From: Terriglobia bacterium
GTDB lineage: Bacteria; Acidobacteriota; Terriglobia; Bryobacterales; Bryobacteraceae
Length of the DNA: 64,000 nucleotides
Assembly (NCBI GenBank): GCA_025350105.1
Contig: JANXYJ010000022.1
Span: 1-64,000, forward strand
Reading direction: 5' to 3'
This document shows, piece after piece, positions 17,753 to 27,548 of this stretch. Each line of letters starts with the position of its first letter. Position 1 is the stretch's first letter. The translations under genes and the position numbers were made by a program. A model generated the notes under the pieces. It searched no databases. It had not been told where the DNA came from and saw only the letters and a program-made list of their open reading frames with translations.

Positions 17753-18100
17753 TGGACTTACTCAAAGATAATGCTTGGGCGGCAGCCAAGGGGCTGGGGA
17801 TGGCCGCCCTTGCCAATTGGGCTATTTCAAGATGCCACGCTGGGGCAAACCTCCAAAGCCTCGGATAAGGTCACGGAGTGAAGTCCCGCAAAATGCCGCG
17901 GCCTATTCGGATCAACGGTCCGATTGGTGGTTGATTTGGCCTTAAGCGGCGCGAATCAGGAAATTTTTTGCGTCTCCTGTCACACTCCGCTAAGCAACGC
18001 AAGTTCGGCAACGCCAAAAAACGGCTTACTCGAAGGTTCTGGTTGAACGACGCCGGTAGAAGCAGTCTGGAGAAAACACAATTTGCAAAAAGAGGGCCAC
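17753..18100. other. Spacer after qhpE; possible short relic, no clear gene
   Basis: An ATG at 17749 overlaps the qhpE stop and opens about 39 codons (MMDLLKDNAWAAAKGLGMAA ...) ending near 17869. It matches no family I know and is too short to call. It may be the start of a lost next gene of the cluster. The rest of the 348 bp shows no ribosome site with a sensible frame and no clear terminator. Confidence 0.35.
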
Positions 18101-19795
18101 TCAAACGCGTCCCGCGTACTCAATCACCAACAAAGTAATATCATCACGTGCCGCCCCGTCATCAGTATCTTCCATGCGCCCGCCTTCGCCAGAGCCCGCG
18201 GGCTGCATGAAGCGTTCCACCGCCCCCGAAATCCCCGCGTGCAATTCCGTCGCATTGCGCGTGGCGTTTTCGCGAATGATCTCTCTCAGCCGCGGCCCGC
18301 CGAAAAATTCGCCAGCCGCGCTCTCCGCTTCCGTTACCCCGTCGGTGTACAGCACCACTTTATCGCCCGGCGACAGTTGTTCCTGAATCATCTGGAACGT
18401 CGCGCCTTCGATCATGCCCACCGGCATCGATGTCGGCTCCCAAGTCGCCATCCTGCCGTCGGCTTTCACCAGCACCGGCGAGCATTGTCCGGCATTGGTA
18501 TAACTCAGAAGTCCCGACGAATCGAGCACACCGTAAAATACCGTGACATATTTTTCGCCCTTGGTGCGTTCTAGTAGAAATTCATTCAACTGCGACATCC
18601 TGGGCGCAATGCGCGATGCATCGCCGCTGGCCATCAAAAACGCCCCCTGCAACAAGCTCGCCAACAACGCCGAACTCACGCCTTTGCCCGAAACATCCGC
18701 CATGACGATGGTCCAAACATCCGGCGTGTTGCCACTGATTCCGGGAATGGAATGCACGTCGTAATAATCGCCGCCCACCTCATGCGACGGCTTGCTCGAC
18801 CCCATCGCCCGAAACCATCCCGACGCAGGAAAGGAAACCGGTTGCAATCCGCGCTGAATCTCGCGAGCAATTCTCAGCTCATCTTCCATCCGGATTTTTG
18901 AGCGCTGCTCTTCCAGTAAATGCGCATTCTCCAAAATCGTCGACGCTTCAATCGCCAGCGTCTCCAGCAATTCGCGGCCCCCCGATGATAGATCCGCGGC
19001 TTCATCGGAGTCCAAATAGATTACGCCCACGGTCTCTTCTTGTGTCGTCGTCGCCCGCGTTTCCTCCGCGCTCTCGCTGCGCAAACGCACCAAGGGCAGG
19101 CACAATACGTACCCCTGCTGCGCACGCCCAGCGGAGTTTTCAAACGGCATCGACAACAATTCGCGCCGCGTGGCCAGCAGATTCCACAATCTTGCCACCG
19201 GCACTTGCAACGCATCTTGCGGCAAATTGCGGCCTGCGCGGTCGCGAGCCACCGCAATTTCCAACTCGCCGATGTTGGCTCCGCGCAGCAATAAAAACCC
19301 GCGCTCGCAACCAGTCACGGTTAATGCCGCGTCCACCACCGCCGCCAAAACTTCTTCGGTGGATAGGGAATTTTCCAGCGCTCGCGCCACTTCCACCAGC
19401 GAACGTAGCTTGGCCAGATCACCGGTCCTCGCATCGGGTCGCAAGAAAGATGACACGTGAGACAGCACCTTGCGGAAACGATCTTTTTCGCGCGTGAAGA
19501 TCAGCGAGTAGGAATCGTTTAACCCCAAATCGATGCGGTCCGCCTCGCGCAGCACTTGCCGGTGCACGCGCTGCCCGTTAATCCACACTCCGTGGCGGCT
19601 GTCCAAATCCTCCACAACGTAGGCACCGCCTTCAAACAGGATCCGCGCATGTTTGCGTGATGCACGGTTGTCGCGCAACACCAAATCACTATCGGATTGC
19701 CGTCCGATGATGAAGGGAATGGGCCGGATCACGGCTCGCGTTTTTTGGCCCGATGGCGCCAGCACGGTCAGCGACGCTTGCGGGAACGAAGCCAT
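18101..19795 (-). CDS. FHA-GAF-PP2C (SpoIIE-type) serine phosphatase
   Basis: 564 residues. An FHA domain (residues ~5-100; FIIGRQSDSDLVL, SRKHARILFEG, DLDSRHGVWINGQ) binds phosphothreonine. A GAF-like sensor follows (~130-310; LTVTGCERGFLLLRG). A PP2C/SpoIIE catalytic domain ends the protein (~330-560), with metal-binding GGDYYDV, MADVSGKGVSSALLAS and DDITLLVIEY. Such proteins typically dephosphorylate anti-sigma-factor antagonists or act in signalling that ends in a sigma factor; no partner is next to it. The ATG at 19793-19795 overlaps the stop of the Fur-type gene by one base (TAATG), so translation is probably coupled. Confidence 0.88.
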   Translation of the reverse strand: MASFPQASLTVLAPSGQKTRAVIRPIPFIIGRQSDSDLVLRDNRASRKHARILFEGGAYVVEDLDSRHGVWINGQRVHRQVLREADRIDLGLNDSYSLIFTREKDRFRKVLSHVSSFLRPDARTGDLAKLRSLVEVARALENSLSTEEVLAAVVDAALTVTGCERGFLLLRGANIGELEIAVARDRAGRNLPQDALQVPVARLWNLLATRRELLSMPFENSAGRAQQGYVLCLPLVRLRSESAEETRATTTQEETVGVIYLDSDEAADLSSGGRELLETLAIEASTILENAHLLEEQRSKIRMEDELRIAREIQRGLQPVSFPASGWFRAMGSSKPSHEVGGDYYDVHSIPGISGNTPDVWTIVMADVSGKGVSSALLASLLQGAFLMASGDASRIAPRMSQLNEFLLERTKGEKYVTVFYGVLDSSGLLSYTNAGQCSPVLVKADGRMATWEPTSMPVGMIEGATFQMIQEQLSPGDKVVLYTDGVTEAESAAGEFFGGPRLREIIRENATRNATELHAGISGAVERFMQPAGSGEGGRMEDTDDGAARDDITLLVIEYAGRV

Positions 19796-20274
19796 TATTG
19801 GCCTACTTCTTCGGGTAGCACTTCCGGATTGGCTTCTTGCGCGCGCACGGACTGGCAATCGGGACAGTAGCCGCCCATCTCGGTTCGCGCCGAAACAATT
19901 TGAAAACCCAAGTTGCTTTCGATTTGTTTACGCATTTTTTGCAGCGGCTCGCCGAAAAATTCTTCCACTTTGCCGCAGCGCAGGCAAACCAAATGTGCGT
20001 GTTCTTGTTTTAAACGCGTTTCGTAATAATGTTGATCGCCGCCCACATGCATCAGGTCCAACTCATCAATCAGGCCGCTCATCTTCAGCAGCTTCAAAGT
20101 GCGATAGACCGTAACCCGGTTCAGCTTGGGGTCCTTTTTCTGGGCCATCTGGCAGAGCGTGTCCGCGTCCAGATGGCGCCCGGATTTGTCGATCAGATCG
20201 AGCAAAATCCGCCGCTGGCGGGTCAACCTTATGCCGCGCTCTTTCAGCGAATTCTGCATCACGACGGTGGGCAT
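19795..20274 (-). CDS. Fur/PerR-family transcriptional regulator
   Basis: About 159 residues: an N-terminal winged helix (RGIRLTRQRRILLDLI; VTVYRTLKLLKMSGLI) and a C-terminal metal/dimer domain with two Cys pairs for structural zinc (CLRCGKVEEF and CPDCQ) and a His-rich segment (QHYYETRLKQEHAHLVC). Whether it senses iron, peroxide or zinc cannot be decided. The start is the ATG at 20274, with GTG at 20277 and ATG at 20259 as alternatives. It forms a two-gene unit with the FHA-GAF-PP2C phosphatase, an unusual pairing. Confidence 0.88.
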   Translation of the reverse strand: MPTVVMQNSLKERGIRLTRQRRILLDLIDKSGRHLDADTLCQMAQKKDPKLNRVTVYRTLKLLKMSGLIDELDLMHVGGDQHYYETRLKQEHAHLVCLRCGKVEEFFGEPLQKMRKQIESNLGFQIVSARTEMGGYCPDCQSVRAQEANPEVLPEEVGQ

Positions 20275-20281
20275 CACTACG

Positions 20282-20295
20282 AGATTAGCAAATCT
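20282..20295. promoter_or_regulatory. Inverted repeat upstream of the Fur-type gene
   Basis: AGATT and AATCT flank a 4-bp spacer 8-21 bp before the regulator's start. It is placed where an autoregulatory operator would lie, but it does not match a classical Fur or PerR box. Confidence 0.2.
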
Positions 20296-20380
20296 ATCTA
20301 TTGCATCCGGAAGAGCTTAGCGGATTGCACACACGGGAAGTATTGCAGCGCGGCAGTAGAATCAAATCGGGAAATCGCAA

Positions 20381-21325
20381 ATGTCAAAACAATTCAAACT
20401 TTATTGGATGCGCGAAACTGGCTGCCATGCAGGAACGCTGCTACCCGCAACCGAGCTAGCCACCACCGGAGTGGACCCAGGCAGCTGCAATCGCCTGCTT
20501 ACGCTCGCCAACGACTCCGCAACCGATATCGTCCGCCTGCACCTGCCCTTCATGGACCAACGCGAATGGCGGCGCCGTGCAGAGGTGCTGGGCAAAACCA
20601 AATTCGTTCGCGAAGGTGACTTGATCCGCAATGTGCCGGCAAGTCCCGGCGCGGCTATGCGTGACCGCGCAGCCCACTTGTTAACCGCGGACCCTTCGTG
20701 GCAAATGGCTCCGCGCGAGCGCGACCTGCAATTCTTTCCCGTTTGGCAACGTGTGTCGGTTGCCTTGCAGCGCGCTTTTCGAGAGTGGGTCTCCGAAATC
20801 TATTTCCGCGATATCACGCGTTTCGAGGATCGTACCCACGCCTACCCCATCATCGTGTATCAAGCCAGCCGCCCCTGCTTTGGCCGTCCGCGAACCGAGT
20901 TCACCTACGACGCGGCGGATCCGGATTCGCTGAAAGCAGCTTGGCGGCTGACCGGCCGCGTGTTGAAAGATAATTTGGCGCTGATCGAGCAACGTTTGCA
21001 TGCTGCTGGTAAATCCGCGTTAGCACGGCGCTATGCGCCGATTTGGGCCGAAGACATCATGCGCTCGGTGAACCTTTGTCCGCGCCCGTTCATCGAATTG
21101 GTGGCGCAGGAATCGGCCGTGATTAACGCGTTGATCGAAATGGGAGCGTCGCAAAGCCTGCAGGCGGTAAAACCTTTTTCGAAAACCGCCAGCACCTCTC
21201 TGCGGCGCATGGCCGGTATGGATCTTCGCGCGCTGGGATTAAAAGCACTCGCGGAGACCACGCGCACCTTGGCCGACATCGCCGAAGGCCGGTCGCAAGA
21301 ATGCAGTTGGCGCAAAGCCAGTTGA
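20381..21325 (+). CDS. Conserved-looking protein of unknown function
   Basis: 314 residues, no signal peptide or membrane segment, rich in Arg and Ala, mainly helical in appearance. Notable segments are YWMRETGCHAGTLLPATELA, YFRDITRFEDRTHAYPIIVY and LCPRPFIELVAQESAVINAL. No family was recognised and no catalytic motif is evident. Codon use resembles its neighbours. It is convergent with asnS (one base between the stops) and divergent from the Fur-type gene, with about 100 bp between. Confidence 0.6.
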   Translation: MSKQFKLYWMRETGCHAGTLLPATELATTGVDPGSCNRLLTLANDSATDIVRLHLPFMDQREWRRRAEVLGKTKFVREGDLIRNVPASPGAAMRDRAAHLLTADPSWQMAPRERDLQFFPVWQRVSVALQRAFREWVSEIYFRDITRFEDRTHAYPIIVYQASRPCFGRPRTEFTYDAADPDSLKAAWRLTGRVLKDNLALIEQRLHAAGKSALARRYAPIWAEDIMRSVNLCPRPFIELVAQESAVINALIEMGASQSLQAVKPFSKTASTSLRRMAGMDLRALGLKALAETTRTLADIAEGRSQECSWRKAS

Positions 21326-21326
21326 G

Positions 21327-22667
21327 TTATGGCCGCGTGCGATACAACATGCGCGGAAAAGCGATGGTTTCGCGAATGTGTTCCAGGCCGCACATCCAGG
21401 CCACGAAACGTTCCACTCCCATGCCGAAACCCGCATGGGGAACCGAACCATAGCGCCGCAAATCCAAATACCAATCGAAGGCTTCGGGCGGCAAATTGTG
21501 TTCCTGCAAACGCCGCAGCAACAAGTCCAGGTCATGGATACGCTGGCCGCCGCCAATCACTTCGCCATAGCCTTCAGGTGCGATGAAGTCCACGCCCATG
21601 GCGACATCACCCATTCCAGACGGGCGGTCTGTGGCCGGCTGAAAGTAAAACGCCTTCACGCTGGCCGGGTAGCGATCCACCATCACCGGGCGATCCAGGT
21701 CGTCCGTCAAAAGCGTTTCGTCGGTGTTGCCAAAATCGGTCCCCCACTTGATTTCGCTGCCCTTGGCTTGCAGCTTGACCACGGCATCGTCGTAGCTCAT
21801 GCGATGGAACGGAGCCTTGATGGCTTCCAGTTTGGTGACGTCGCGCTCCAGCGTTTTCAGCTCTTCCTTTCGATTTTCCAAAACGCGCGCAACCACGAAG
21901 CAGATCAGTTCTTCGCCCACGCGCTTCACATCTTCCAGGTCCGCGTACGCCATTTCGGGTTCCACCATCCAAAATTCCGTCAGGTGGCGGCGGGTTTTGG
22001 ACTTCTCGGCGCGAAAAACAGGACCGAAGTTATATGTCTTACCGAACGCCATCGCAGTGGCTTCGCCGTAGAGCTGGCCCGATTGCGTCAGGAACAATTT
22101 TTCGTCCTCGAAATAGTCCACTTCAAACAGCGTGGAGGTTCCTTCGCAGGCCGCGGGCGTGAAGATGGGCGTATCCACCAACACAAATCCGTGGGAGTCG
22201 AAATAATCGCGAATGCCTTTGATGATTTCATGACGAACCCCAATCGCGGCGTGCTGGCGGCGGCTGCGCAGCCACAAGTGGCGATGGTCCATCAGGAAAT
22301 CCACTCCGTGCTCTTTCGGCGTGATGGGATATGGCTTATCTTCCGGGACGCGTTGAACGATCGTCGCGCTTTCCACGTCCATCTCATAGCCGCCATGCGC
22401 GCGGGCTTCGGCGCGAATTTTTCCGCGCACGATAAATGACGATTCCTGCGTCAATTCCTTCAGCGCTTCAAAAGTTGCTTCGTCCAGCGCGCTTTTTACG
22501 GCCACGCACTGCATGATGCCGCTGCCATCGCGCATTTGCGGGAAACAAATCTTGCCACTCCGCCGCAAATTGTACAGCCAGCCGGCGATCTCAACCGATT
22601 CGCCTACATGCTTGCCGGCATTTGCAATCGATATGCGGGCGATGGAAATGCGCGGAGTCTCACTCAT
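21327..22667 (-). CDS. asnS: Asparaginyl-tRNA synthetase
   Basis: 446 residues. An N-terminal OB-fold anticodon-binding domain ([18 protein letters not shown]) precedes a class II core with motif 2 [16 protein letters not shown] and motif 3 [13 protein letters not shown]. The length is close to the usual 430-470. Asn rather than Asp specificity is inferred from overall AsnRS likeness ([19 protein letters not shown]). It charges tRNA-Asn in the cytoplasm. The start ATG overlaps the end of the upstream sugar isomerase gene by 8 bp. Confidence 0.92.
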   Translation of the reverse strand: MSETPRISIARISIANAGKHVGESVEIAGWLYNLRRSGKICFPQMRDGSGIMQCVAVKSALDEATFEALKELTQESSFIVRGKIRAEARAHGGYEMDVESATIVQRVPEDKPYPITPKEHGVDFLMDHRHLWLRSRRQHAAIGVRHEIIKGIRDYFDSHGFVLVDTPIFTPAACEGTSTLFEVDYFEDEKLFLTQSGQLYGEATAMAFGKTYNFGPVFRAEKSKTRRHLTEFWMVEPEMAYADLEDVKRVGEELICFVVARVLENRKEELKTLERDVTKLEAIKAPFHRMSYDDAVVKLQAKGSEIKWGTDFGNTDETLLTDDLDRPVMVDRYPASVKAFYFQPATDRPSGMGDVAMGVDFIAPEGYGEVIGGGQRIHDLDLLLRRLQEHNLPPEAFDWYLDLRRYGSVPHAGFGMGVERFVAWMCGLEHIRETIAFPRMLYRTRP

Positions 22668-23511
22668 CTTCTTCTCTCAATTCTTCCAGTTTGTCAAAAA
22701 CTTTGCGAACTTCATCCAACTTAAAAGGCACACCGGCGTTTTCCAATTCCGGGATGTGCATCAGTTCTAACAATAAAGGATACTGCTCTGGCTGCGAACG
22801 CAAACACGTCATCGCGGCGGCCCAATCGATGGTTCCGGTAAACGGAAACCAATGCAAGTCTTCTTCACCATCATTGTCATTCACGTGAGTGGATCGAATG
22901 CGGGGCTGCAGAAAGTTGTAAGCGTTGGTCACGCCTTCGTTCAAATGCGCATGACCCAGGTCCAGACAAAAGTTAAAATCCAGGTGCGTAAGTCCATTGA
23001 AACGCAACAGACCTTCGGCGCTAGACAGTTCGTTGGGAATATTTTCCAGCAGAATCTCCACGCCCCGGTGGCGCGCGAAGATCATCAGTTCTTCGAGCGA
23101 TGTAAACGCAGCGTCCACCGCGCGCATGCCAAAAGACTCTCCGGCCACACCCAGGTGTTGGATCAAATAATGATACGGGATGGTCTCGGCGATTTCCAGG
23201 GTGCGCTTGATCTCGTCGATCATGGGAATACGCTTGGCTTTCAGTGGCTCGGTAATGCTAATCGCCGTGTCATAACCCGACTTGCCCCAATACTCGTCCG
23301 TGAACAGGGGTGCATGCATGGAGTGAACCCGCATCTGCGAATTGCGGAACCATAATGCCAATTCGGCAATCTGTTTGCGATTGCGATAATCCAGATGCTG
23401 GCGGGCGCAAAAGATCTCGATGGCCGGAAATTCAGCAGCCTGCATTTGATCCAGCAGCGCGGTGGTCAGTTTCTGATTGGCGAACAGATGAGTGGAGAGA
23501 GCCCGAATCAC
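22660..23511 (-). CDS. Sugar phosphate isomerase/epimerase-like TIM-barrel protein
   Basis: 283 residues from a GTG at 23511, which lies 2 bp after the gamma-glutamyltransferase stop. A longer open frame continues upstream but is the shadow of that gene. The AP-endonuclease-2 (xylose isomerase-like) barrel is seen in [37 protein letters not shown] (metal Glu), [13 protein letters not shown] (Asp/His) and [16 protein letters not shown] (His). The substrate is unknown. It is translationally linked with asnS by an 8-bp overlap. Confidence 0.8.
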   Translation of the reverse strand: MIRALSTHLFANQKLTTALLDQMQAAEFPAIEIFCARQHLDYRNRKQIAELALWFRNSQMRVHSMHAPLFTDEYWGKSGYDTAISITEPLKAKRIPMIDEIKRTLEIAETIPYHYLIQHLGVAGESFGMRAVDAAFTSLEELMIFARHRGVEILLENIPNELSSAEGLLRFNGLTHLDFNFCLDLGHAHLNEGVTNAYNFLQPRIRSTHVNDNDGEEDLHWFPFTGTIDWAAAMTCLRSQPEQYPLLLELMHIPELENAGVPFKLDEVRKVFDKLEELREEDE

Positions 23512-23513
23512 GC

Positions 23514-25250
23514 TCAGTAACCTACTGCCTTCCCTACCCAACGCGAATCGGCGGCGCCAAACAACTGGCCGCCGTTCACCAAGATTGCTTCCACGCGCGC
23601 AATCACCAACCCCGGCGACGAATCCAGTTTGTGTCCCATGGCCTGCAACCGTTCGTACGTTTCGGGCGCAAAATCTTTTTCCATGGTTAACTGATCGGGC
23701 TTCCATTGATGATGAAAACGCGGCGCATCAACGGCGTCCTGGATGTTCAGGTGGAAGTCGATCACGTTCAGGATCACTTGCAAAACCGAAGTGATGATGC
23801 GCGGACCACCCGGCGCGCCGAGCACCAGAAATGGCTTTCCATCACGAACCACAATCGTCGGCGACATCGCCGAAAGCGGACGTTTCCCGGGACCAATCGC
23901 GTTGGTTTCGCCTTGCACCAATCCAAACATATTCGGTGAGCCGGGCTTTGATGCAAAATCGTCCATTTCATCATTCAATAAGAAACCAAGGCCCGGAACC
24001 GTAATGCCGCTGCCGTAGCTGTTGTTCAAGGTATAGGTGACCGCCACGGCGTTGCCCTCCGCATCCACAATTGAGTAATGCGTGGTCTCCGTGCTTTCGT
24101 TGGTGGCGGGCAAGCCGGGTTGAATCTCGTCGCTTGATGAAGCGCGGTCCAGCTGAATATTTTCGCGGCGGGAACGAATGTAGGCCGGGTCCAGCAAGCG
24201 GGCCATCGGGTTATTGATGAAATCCGGATCGCCCAGATACTGGCTGCGATCAGCAAAAAAGCGGCGCATCACTTCGGCAACGTAATGTACCGATGCCGCC
24301 GAGCCTGGGCCCGATGTTTCGTAGCCGCTGCCCTCCAGCATGCCCAGCATTTGCAACAAGCCAATCCCGCCGGAACTGGGCGGCGGCGCGGTGATAACGT
24401 CGTAATCTTGATAGCGGCCGTCTCGATAGTGCCCAGTCAGCGGAACCCGCTCCACGGCCTGATAGTTCTTCAAATCGTCCAGAGTAATCAGTCCGTGGTG
24501 CTTGGCCATTTCCGCCGCCAAACGTTTGGCGGTGAAGCCTTCGTAGAAGTCGCGCGCGCCGTCCGTCGAAATGCGTTTCAAGGTCGCCGCTAATTCCGGT
24601 TGTCGCAGTCGCGCTTCGCCCGCATAGTATCGGCCGCGATTTTGAAAGATGCGCCGCGATTCCGGATCTCGTTTCATATTGGAGGCGCTCTTCATCGTAC
24701 GGGCCGCGCGCGGCGAAATGCGAAATCCACTCTGCGCCAAATTGACAGACGGCGTCAGCACCTCCAGCCACGTCTTGCGGCCATACTTTTTCTGCGCCAG
24801 CTCAAATCCGCGAACCGAGCCGGGCACGCCCACTGAACGCCAGCCATCAATGGAATCGCGCGTCGCGTTGCCCTCGGCGTCCAGGTACATGTCGCGCGAT
24901 GCGGCGGCGGGAGCTCTTTCACGAAAATCGATAAACGTGGTCCGGCCATCGGCAAAGCGCACCAACATAAAGCCGCCGCCGCCGATGTTGCCCGCGTAAG
25001 GATGCGTCACCGCCAAGGCGAAGCCCACCGCCACAGCCGCGTCCACTGCGTTGCCGCCGGATTTCAGAACGTCCAATCCCACGTCGGCCGCGGCGGCTTC
25101 CTCCGCCACCACCATGCCATGAGCGGCTTGCACCGGCTCGGCTGCGCTCAAACTGCCGGAGAGCAGCGCGCCGATGTACGAAAGTACTAGAACATGGACC
25201 ATTCCTGATTGTACTAGTGGCCTACAGGCAATCACCAATCGGGAGAGCAT
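23514..25250 (-). CDS. ggt: Gamma-glutamyltransferase
   Basis: About 578 residues from the ATG at 25250; an ATG at 25202 (MVHVLVLSYIGALLSGSLSA) also gives a clean signal peptide. The enzyme self-cleaves before the catalytic Thr of TTHYSIVDAEGNAVAVTYTL to give two subunits. Other family marks are GNAVDAAVAVGFALAVTHP, NIGGGGFMLVRF, the LNDEMDDFASKPG loop and APGGPRIITSVLQVI. It works in the periplasm, transferring or hydrolysing gamma-glutamyl groups of glutathione and related peptides. It is the first gene of a unit with the isomerase and asnS. Confidence 0.9.
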   Translation of the reverse strand: MLSRLVIACRPLVQSGMVHVLVLSYIGALLSGSLSAAEPVQAAHGMVVAEEAAAADVGLDVLKSGGNAVDAAVAVGFALAVTHPYAGNIGGGGFMLVRFADGRTTFIDFRERAPAAASRDMYLDAEGNATRDSIDGWRSVGVPGSVRGFELAQKKYGRKTWLEVLTPSVNLAQSGFRISPRAARTMKSASNMKRDPESRRIFQNRGRYYAGEARLRQPELAATLKRISTDGARDFYEGFTAKRLAAEMAKHHGLITLDDLKNYQAVERVPLTGHYRDGRYQDYDVITAPPPSSGGIGLLQMLGMLEGSGYETSGPGSAASVHYVAEVMRRFFADRSQYLGDPDFINNPMARLLDPAYIRSRRENIQLDRASSSDEIQPGLPATNESTETTHYSIVDAEGNAVAVTYTLNNSYGSGITVPGLGFLLNDEMDDFASKPGSPNMFGLVQGETNAIGPGKRPLSAMSPTIVVRDGKPFLVLGAPGGPRIITSVLQVILNVIDFHLNIQDAVDAPRFHHQWKPDQLTMEKDFAPETYERLQAMGHKLDSSPGLVIARVEAILVNGGQLFGAADSRWVGKAVGY

Positions 25251-25277
25251 AGTACAAGGAGGGAGAAGCAGCAGAGG

Positions 25278-25640
25278 ATGTCGACTGCGAATCATCGCAC
25301 CAATGTTCGGGAAAAGTTAGCGGGACCACTACGGCTGTCATGGGCCGACCCGTCACTAGGGACAATGTTCGCGCGCGGCAAATGCATCGATGCATCCGAA
25401 CGCGGGATGAAGGTTCTGGTGACCGATCCCGTGCCGCGCCTGAGTACGGTTTCCATTGCCATTGAACGCATGGGGTTTTCGGGCAGCGCCACCGTCCGCC
25501 ACGTGGCCCGCGCGGGCCGTGGCTATCTGGTGGGATTGCAATTAAACCAGCCCATCCCCCAGTCCCTATTGGCAAAACACGTGACGCTTGCCAGCACGGC
25601 GACCGGCACGGGGCTGGAACTGAACACCACTGGCGCATAG
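25278..25640 (+). CDS. PilZ-domain protein, probable c-di-GMP receptor
   Basis: 120 residues made almost entirely of a PilZ barrel. Both ligand motifs are present: RxxxR (RTNVR near residue 7) and DxSxxG (DASERG). So c-di-GMP binding is likely. There is no partner domain. It starts 27 bp from the divergent ggt start, so the two share a control region. A GGDEF cyclase lies 8 kb away. Confidence 0.75.
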   Translation: MSTANHRTNVREKLAGPLRLSWADPSLGTMFARGKCIDASERGMKVLVTDPVPRLSTVSIAIERMGFSGSATVRHVARAGRGYLVGLQLNQPIPQSLLAKHVTLASTATGTGLELNTTGA

Positions 25641-25652
25641 CGCGCGGCGGGT

Positions 25653-25700
25653 CCATCGAAACAATCCATCGAAACAATCCATCAGAAACATCCATCGACC
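25653..25700. repeat. Short tandem repeat, 13-bp unit
   Basis: CCATCGAAACAAT occurs twice perfectly (25653-25665, 25666-25678). A third changed copy (25679-25691) and part of a fourth follow. It lies 12 bp after the PilZ gene stop. Confidence 0.85.
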
Positions 25701-25783
25701 ATCCACAATGAGCTAGCGTTTTGTAGCCAGCATCGCTACACTAGCCAAAGTAACTTCACCACCAGGGAGCGTGATTTCACCGC

Positions 25784-27160
25784 ATGACTAAGTTATCGCT
25801 GATATTCTTATCGTTATTGACTTGGGGCTGTTCTATACTCGCGGCACAACCCGCCCCAGACCTGGAAAAGCGTCTGGCGGAGGCCGAAAAGGCCGTAAAA
25901 GCGGCGCAGTCTGCCGGAGACAATGCCTGGATGCTGGTGAGCGCCGCTTTGGTGCTGATGATGACCGGTCCCGGATTGGCCCTGTTTTACGGCGGCTTAG
26001 TGCGCCGTAAAAACGTCCTCAGCACCATGATGCACAGCTTCATTTTGATGGCGGTGGTGACGGTGCTTTGGGCACTGGTGGGGTATAGTTTGGCCTTCGG
26101 CGAAGGCAATTCGTTCATCGGCAGCCTTCAATATGCATTCATGAACGGCGTAGGCGATGCGCCCAACCCCGATTACGCCGGGACCATTCCGCAAGGAACG
26201 TTCATGGTGTATCAGTTGATGTTCGCCATCATCACGCCAGCTTTGATTTCTGGCGCCTTCGCGGAGCGCATCAAATTCACCGGCATGCTGCTGTTTACGA
26301 TTTTGTGGACGCTGTTGGTCTACTTCCCCATGGCGCACATGGTTTGGGGCAAAGGCGGGTTGCTCAACGCGTCGCTCGGCGGAAGAATTCCGGCGCTCGA
26401 TTTTGCCGGCGGCACGGTGGTCCATATTACATCCGGTGTTTCGGCGCTGGTGTGCGCGCTGTATTTGGGGAAACGTAAAGGCTATGGGAGCGATCCCATG
26501 CGGCCGCACAGTTTGGTTTTCAGCACCGTGGGCGCGTGCTTGTTGTGGGTGGGTTGGTTCGGCTTTAACGCCGGCAGCGCATTGGCTGCGTCGTCACTGG
26601 CGACAAGTGCGTTCATCGCCACTCACTTTGCCGCCGCCGCCGCCGCCCTCAGTTGGCTGGGCGCGGAATGGATTCGCACCGGAAAGCCCAGCATGTTGGG
26701 CGGCATTTCCGGCGCCGTCGCGGGCTTGGTGGCCATCACGCCGGCGTCTGGTTTCGTGAAGCCCATGCCCGCGTTGCTAATTGGCCTGCTGGCTGGCGTG
26801 GTGTGTTACATGATGGTGAGCGTGGTGAAAAACCTGTTTGGTTATGACGACGCGCTGGACGCTTTCGGCGTACACGGAATCGGCGGAACGCTCGGTGCGA
26901 TCCTGACTGGTGTGTTCGCCACCAAAGAGATCAACGACCTGTTTAAAGGCAAGGCGATGGGCCTGCTGGAAGGCAACGGCGGGCAGGTGATGAATCAGAT
27001 CATCGCGTCGGCTATTGCATGGGGCCTGGCGATTGTGGGAACTTGGATCATCCTGAAGGTTTGCGACATGACCGTGGGCATCCGCGCCGAAGAGGGCGAA
27101 GAAGTGGAAGGATTGGACCTGAGCATGCACGGCGAGGAAGGTTACAACTTCGAGGCATAG
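25784..27160 (+). CDS. amt: Ammonium transporter
   Basis: 458 residues. A signal-like hydrophobic start and a charged, coiled-coil-like extension (LEKRLAEAEKAVKAAQSAGD) precede eleven membrane helices of the Amt/MEP/Rh family. Characteristic segments are MMTGPGLALFYGGLVRRKNVLS, TIPQGTFMVYQLMFAIITPA, VVHITSGVSALVCALYLGKR (first pore His), FNAGSALAASS and DALDAFGVHGIGGTLGAILTGVFA (second pore His). It moves ammonium across the inner membrane and is followed after 38 bp by a PII protein, the classic amtB-glnK pair. Ammonia released by nearby amine/amide enzymes would be a fitting substrate, but that link is inference. Confidence 0.95.
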   Translation: MTKLSLIFLSLLTWGCSILAAQPAPDLEKRLAEAEKAVKAAQSAGDNAWMLVSAALVLMMTGPGLALFYGGLVRRKNVLSTMMHSFILMAVVTVLWALVGYSLAFGEGNSFIGSLQYAFMNGVGDAPNPDYAGTIPQGTFMVYQLMFAIITPALISGAFAERIKFTGMLLFTILWTLLVYFPMAHMVWGKGGLLNASLGGRIPALDFAGGTVVHITSGVSALVCALYLGKRKGYGSDPMRPHSLVFSTVGACLLWVGWFGFNAGSALAASSLATSAFIATHFAAAAAALSWLGAEWIRTGKPSMLGGISGAVAGLVAITPASGFVKPMPALLIGLLAGVVCYMMVSVVKNLFGYDDALDAFGVHGIGGTLGAILTGVFATKEINDLFKGKAMGLLEGNGGQVMNQIIASAIAWGLAIVGTWIILKVCDMTVGIRAEEGEEVEGLDLSMHGEEGYNFEA

Positions 27161-27198
27161 GCTGTTAACAGAGCGAGCCTGACGAAGGAAATACACAC

Positions 27199-27537
27199 AT
27201 GAAAAAGATTGAAGCGGTCATTCAACCTCACAAGCTGGAAGAAGTGAAAGAAGCGCTGAAGCGCATCGGAATTGATGGCATGACCATCACGGAGGTGCGC
27301 GGGCATGGCCGGCAAAAAGGCCACAAGGAAGTCTATCGTGGTATGGAATATCAAGTGGACTTGCTGCCCAAAGTGAAACTGGAGATGGTGGTTCCCTCCT
27401 CTCGTTCCGAGGAAGTGATCAAGACGCTGGGCGATGCTGCGCGCACTGGCAAAATCGGCGACGGCAAAATCTTCGTCTTCGACGTGGCGGAGGCCATCCG
27501 CATCCGCAACGAGGACCGCGGCGAGACCGCACTTTAG
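27199..27537 (+). CDS. glnK: Nitrogen regulatory protein PII (GlnK type)
   Basis: 112 residues, the usual PII length. The T-loop has Tyr51 for uridylylation (RGMEYQVDLLPK) and the C-terminal segment TGKIGDGKIFVFDVAEAIRI binds ATP/2-oxoglutarate. Pairing with amt makes it a GlnK that blocks the channel when nitrogen is plentiful. Confidence 0.95.
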   Translation: MKKIEAVIQPHKLEEVKEALKRIGIDGMTITEVRGHGRQKGHKEVYRGMEYQVDLLPKVKLEMVVPSSRSEEVIKTLGDAARTGKIGDGKIFVFDVAEAIRIRNEDRGETAL

Positions 27538-27548
27538 TTTTTCTTCTC

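Noticed and set aside
21378-22439. 353-residue open frame antisense to asnS
   Set aside because: Overlaps a certain synthetase gene over its whole length and shows no domain.
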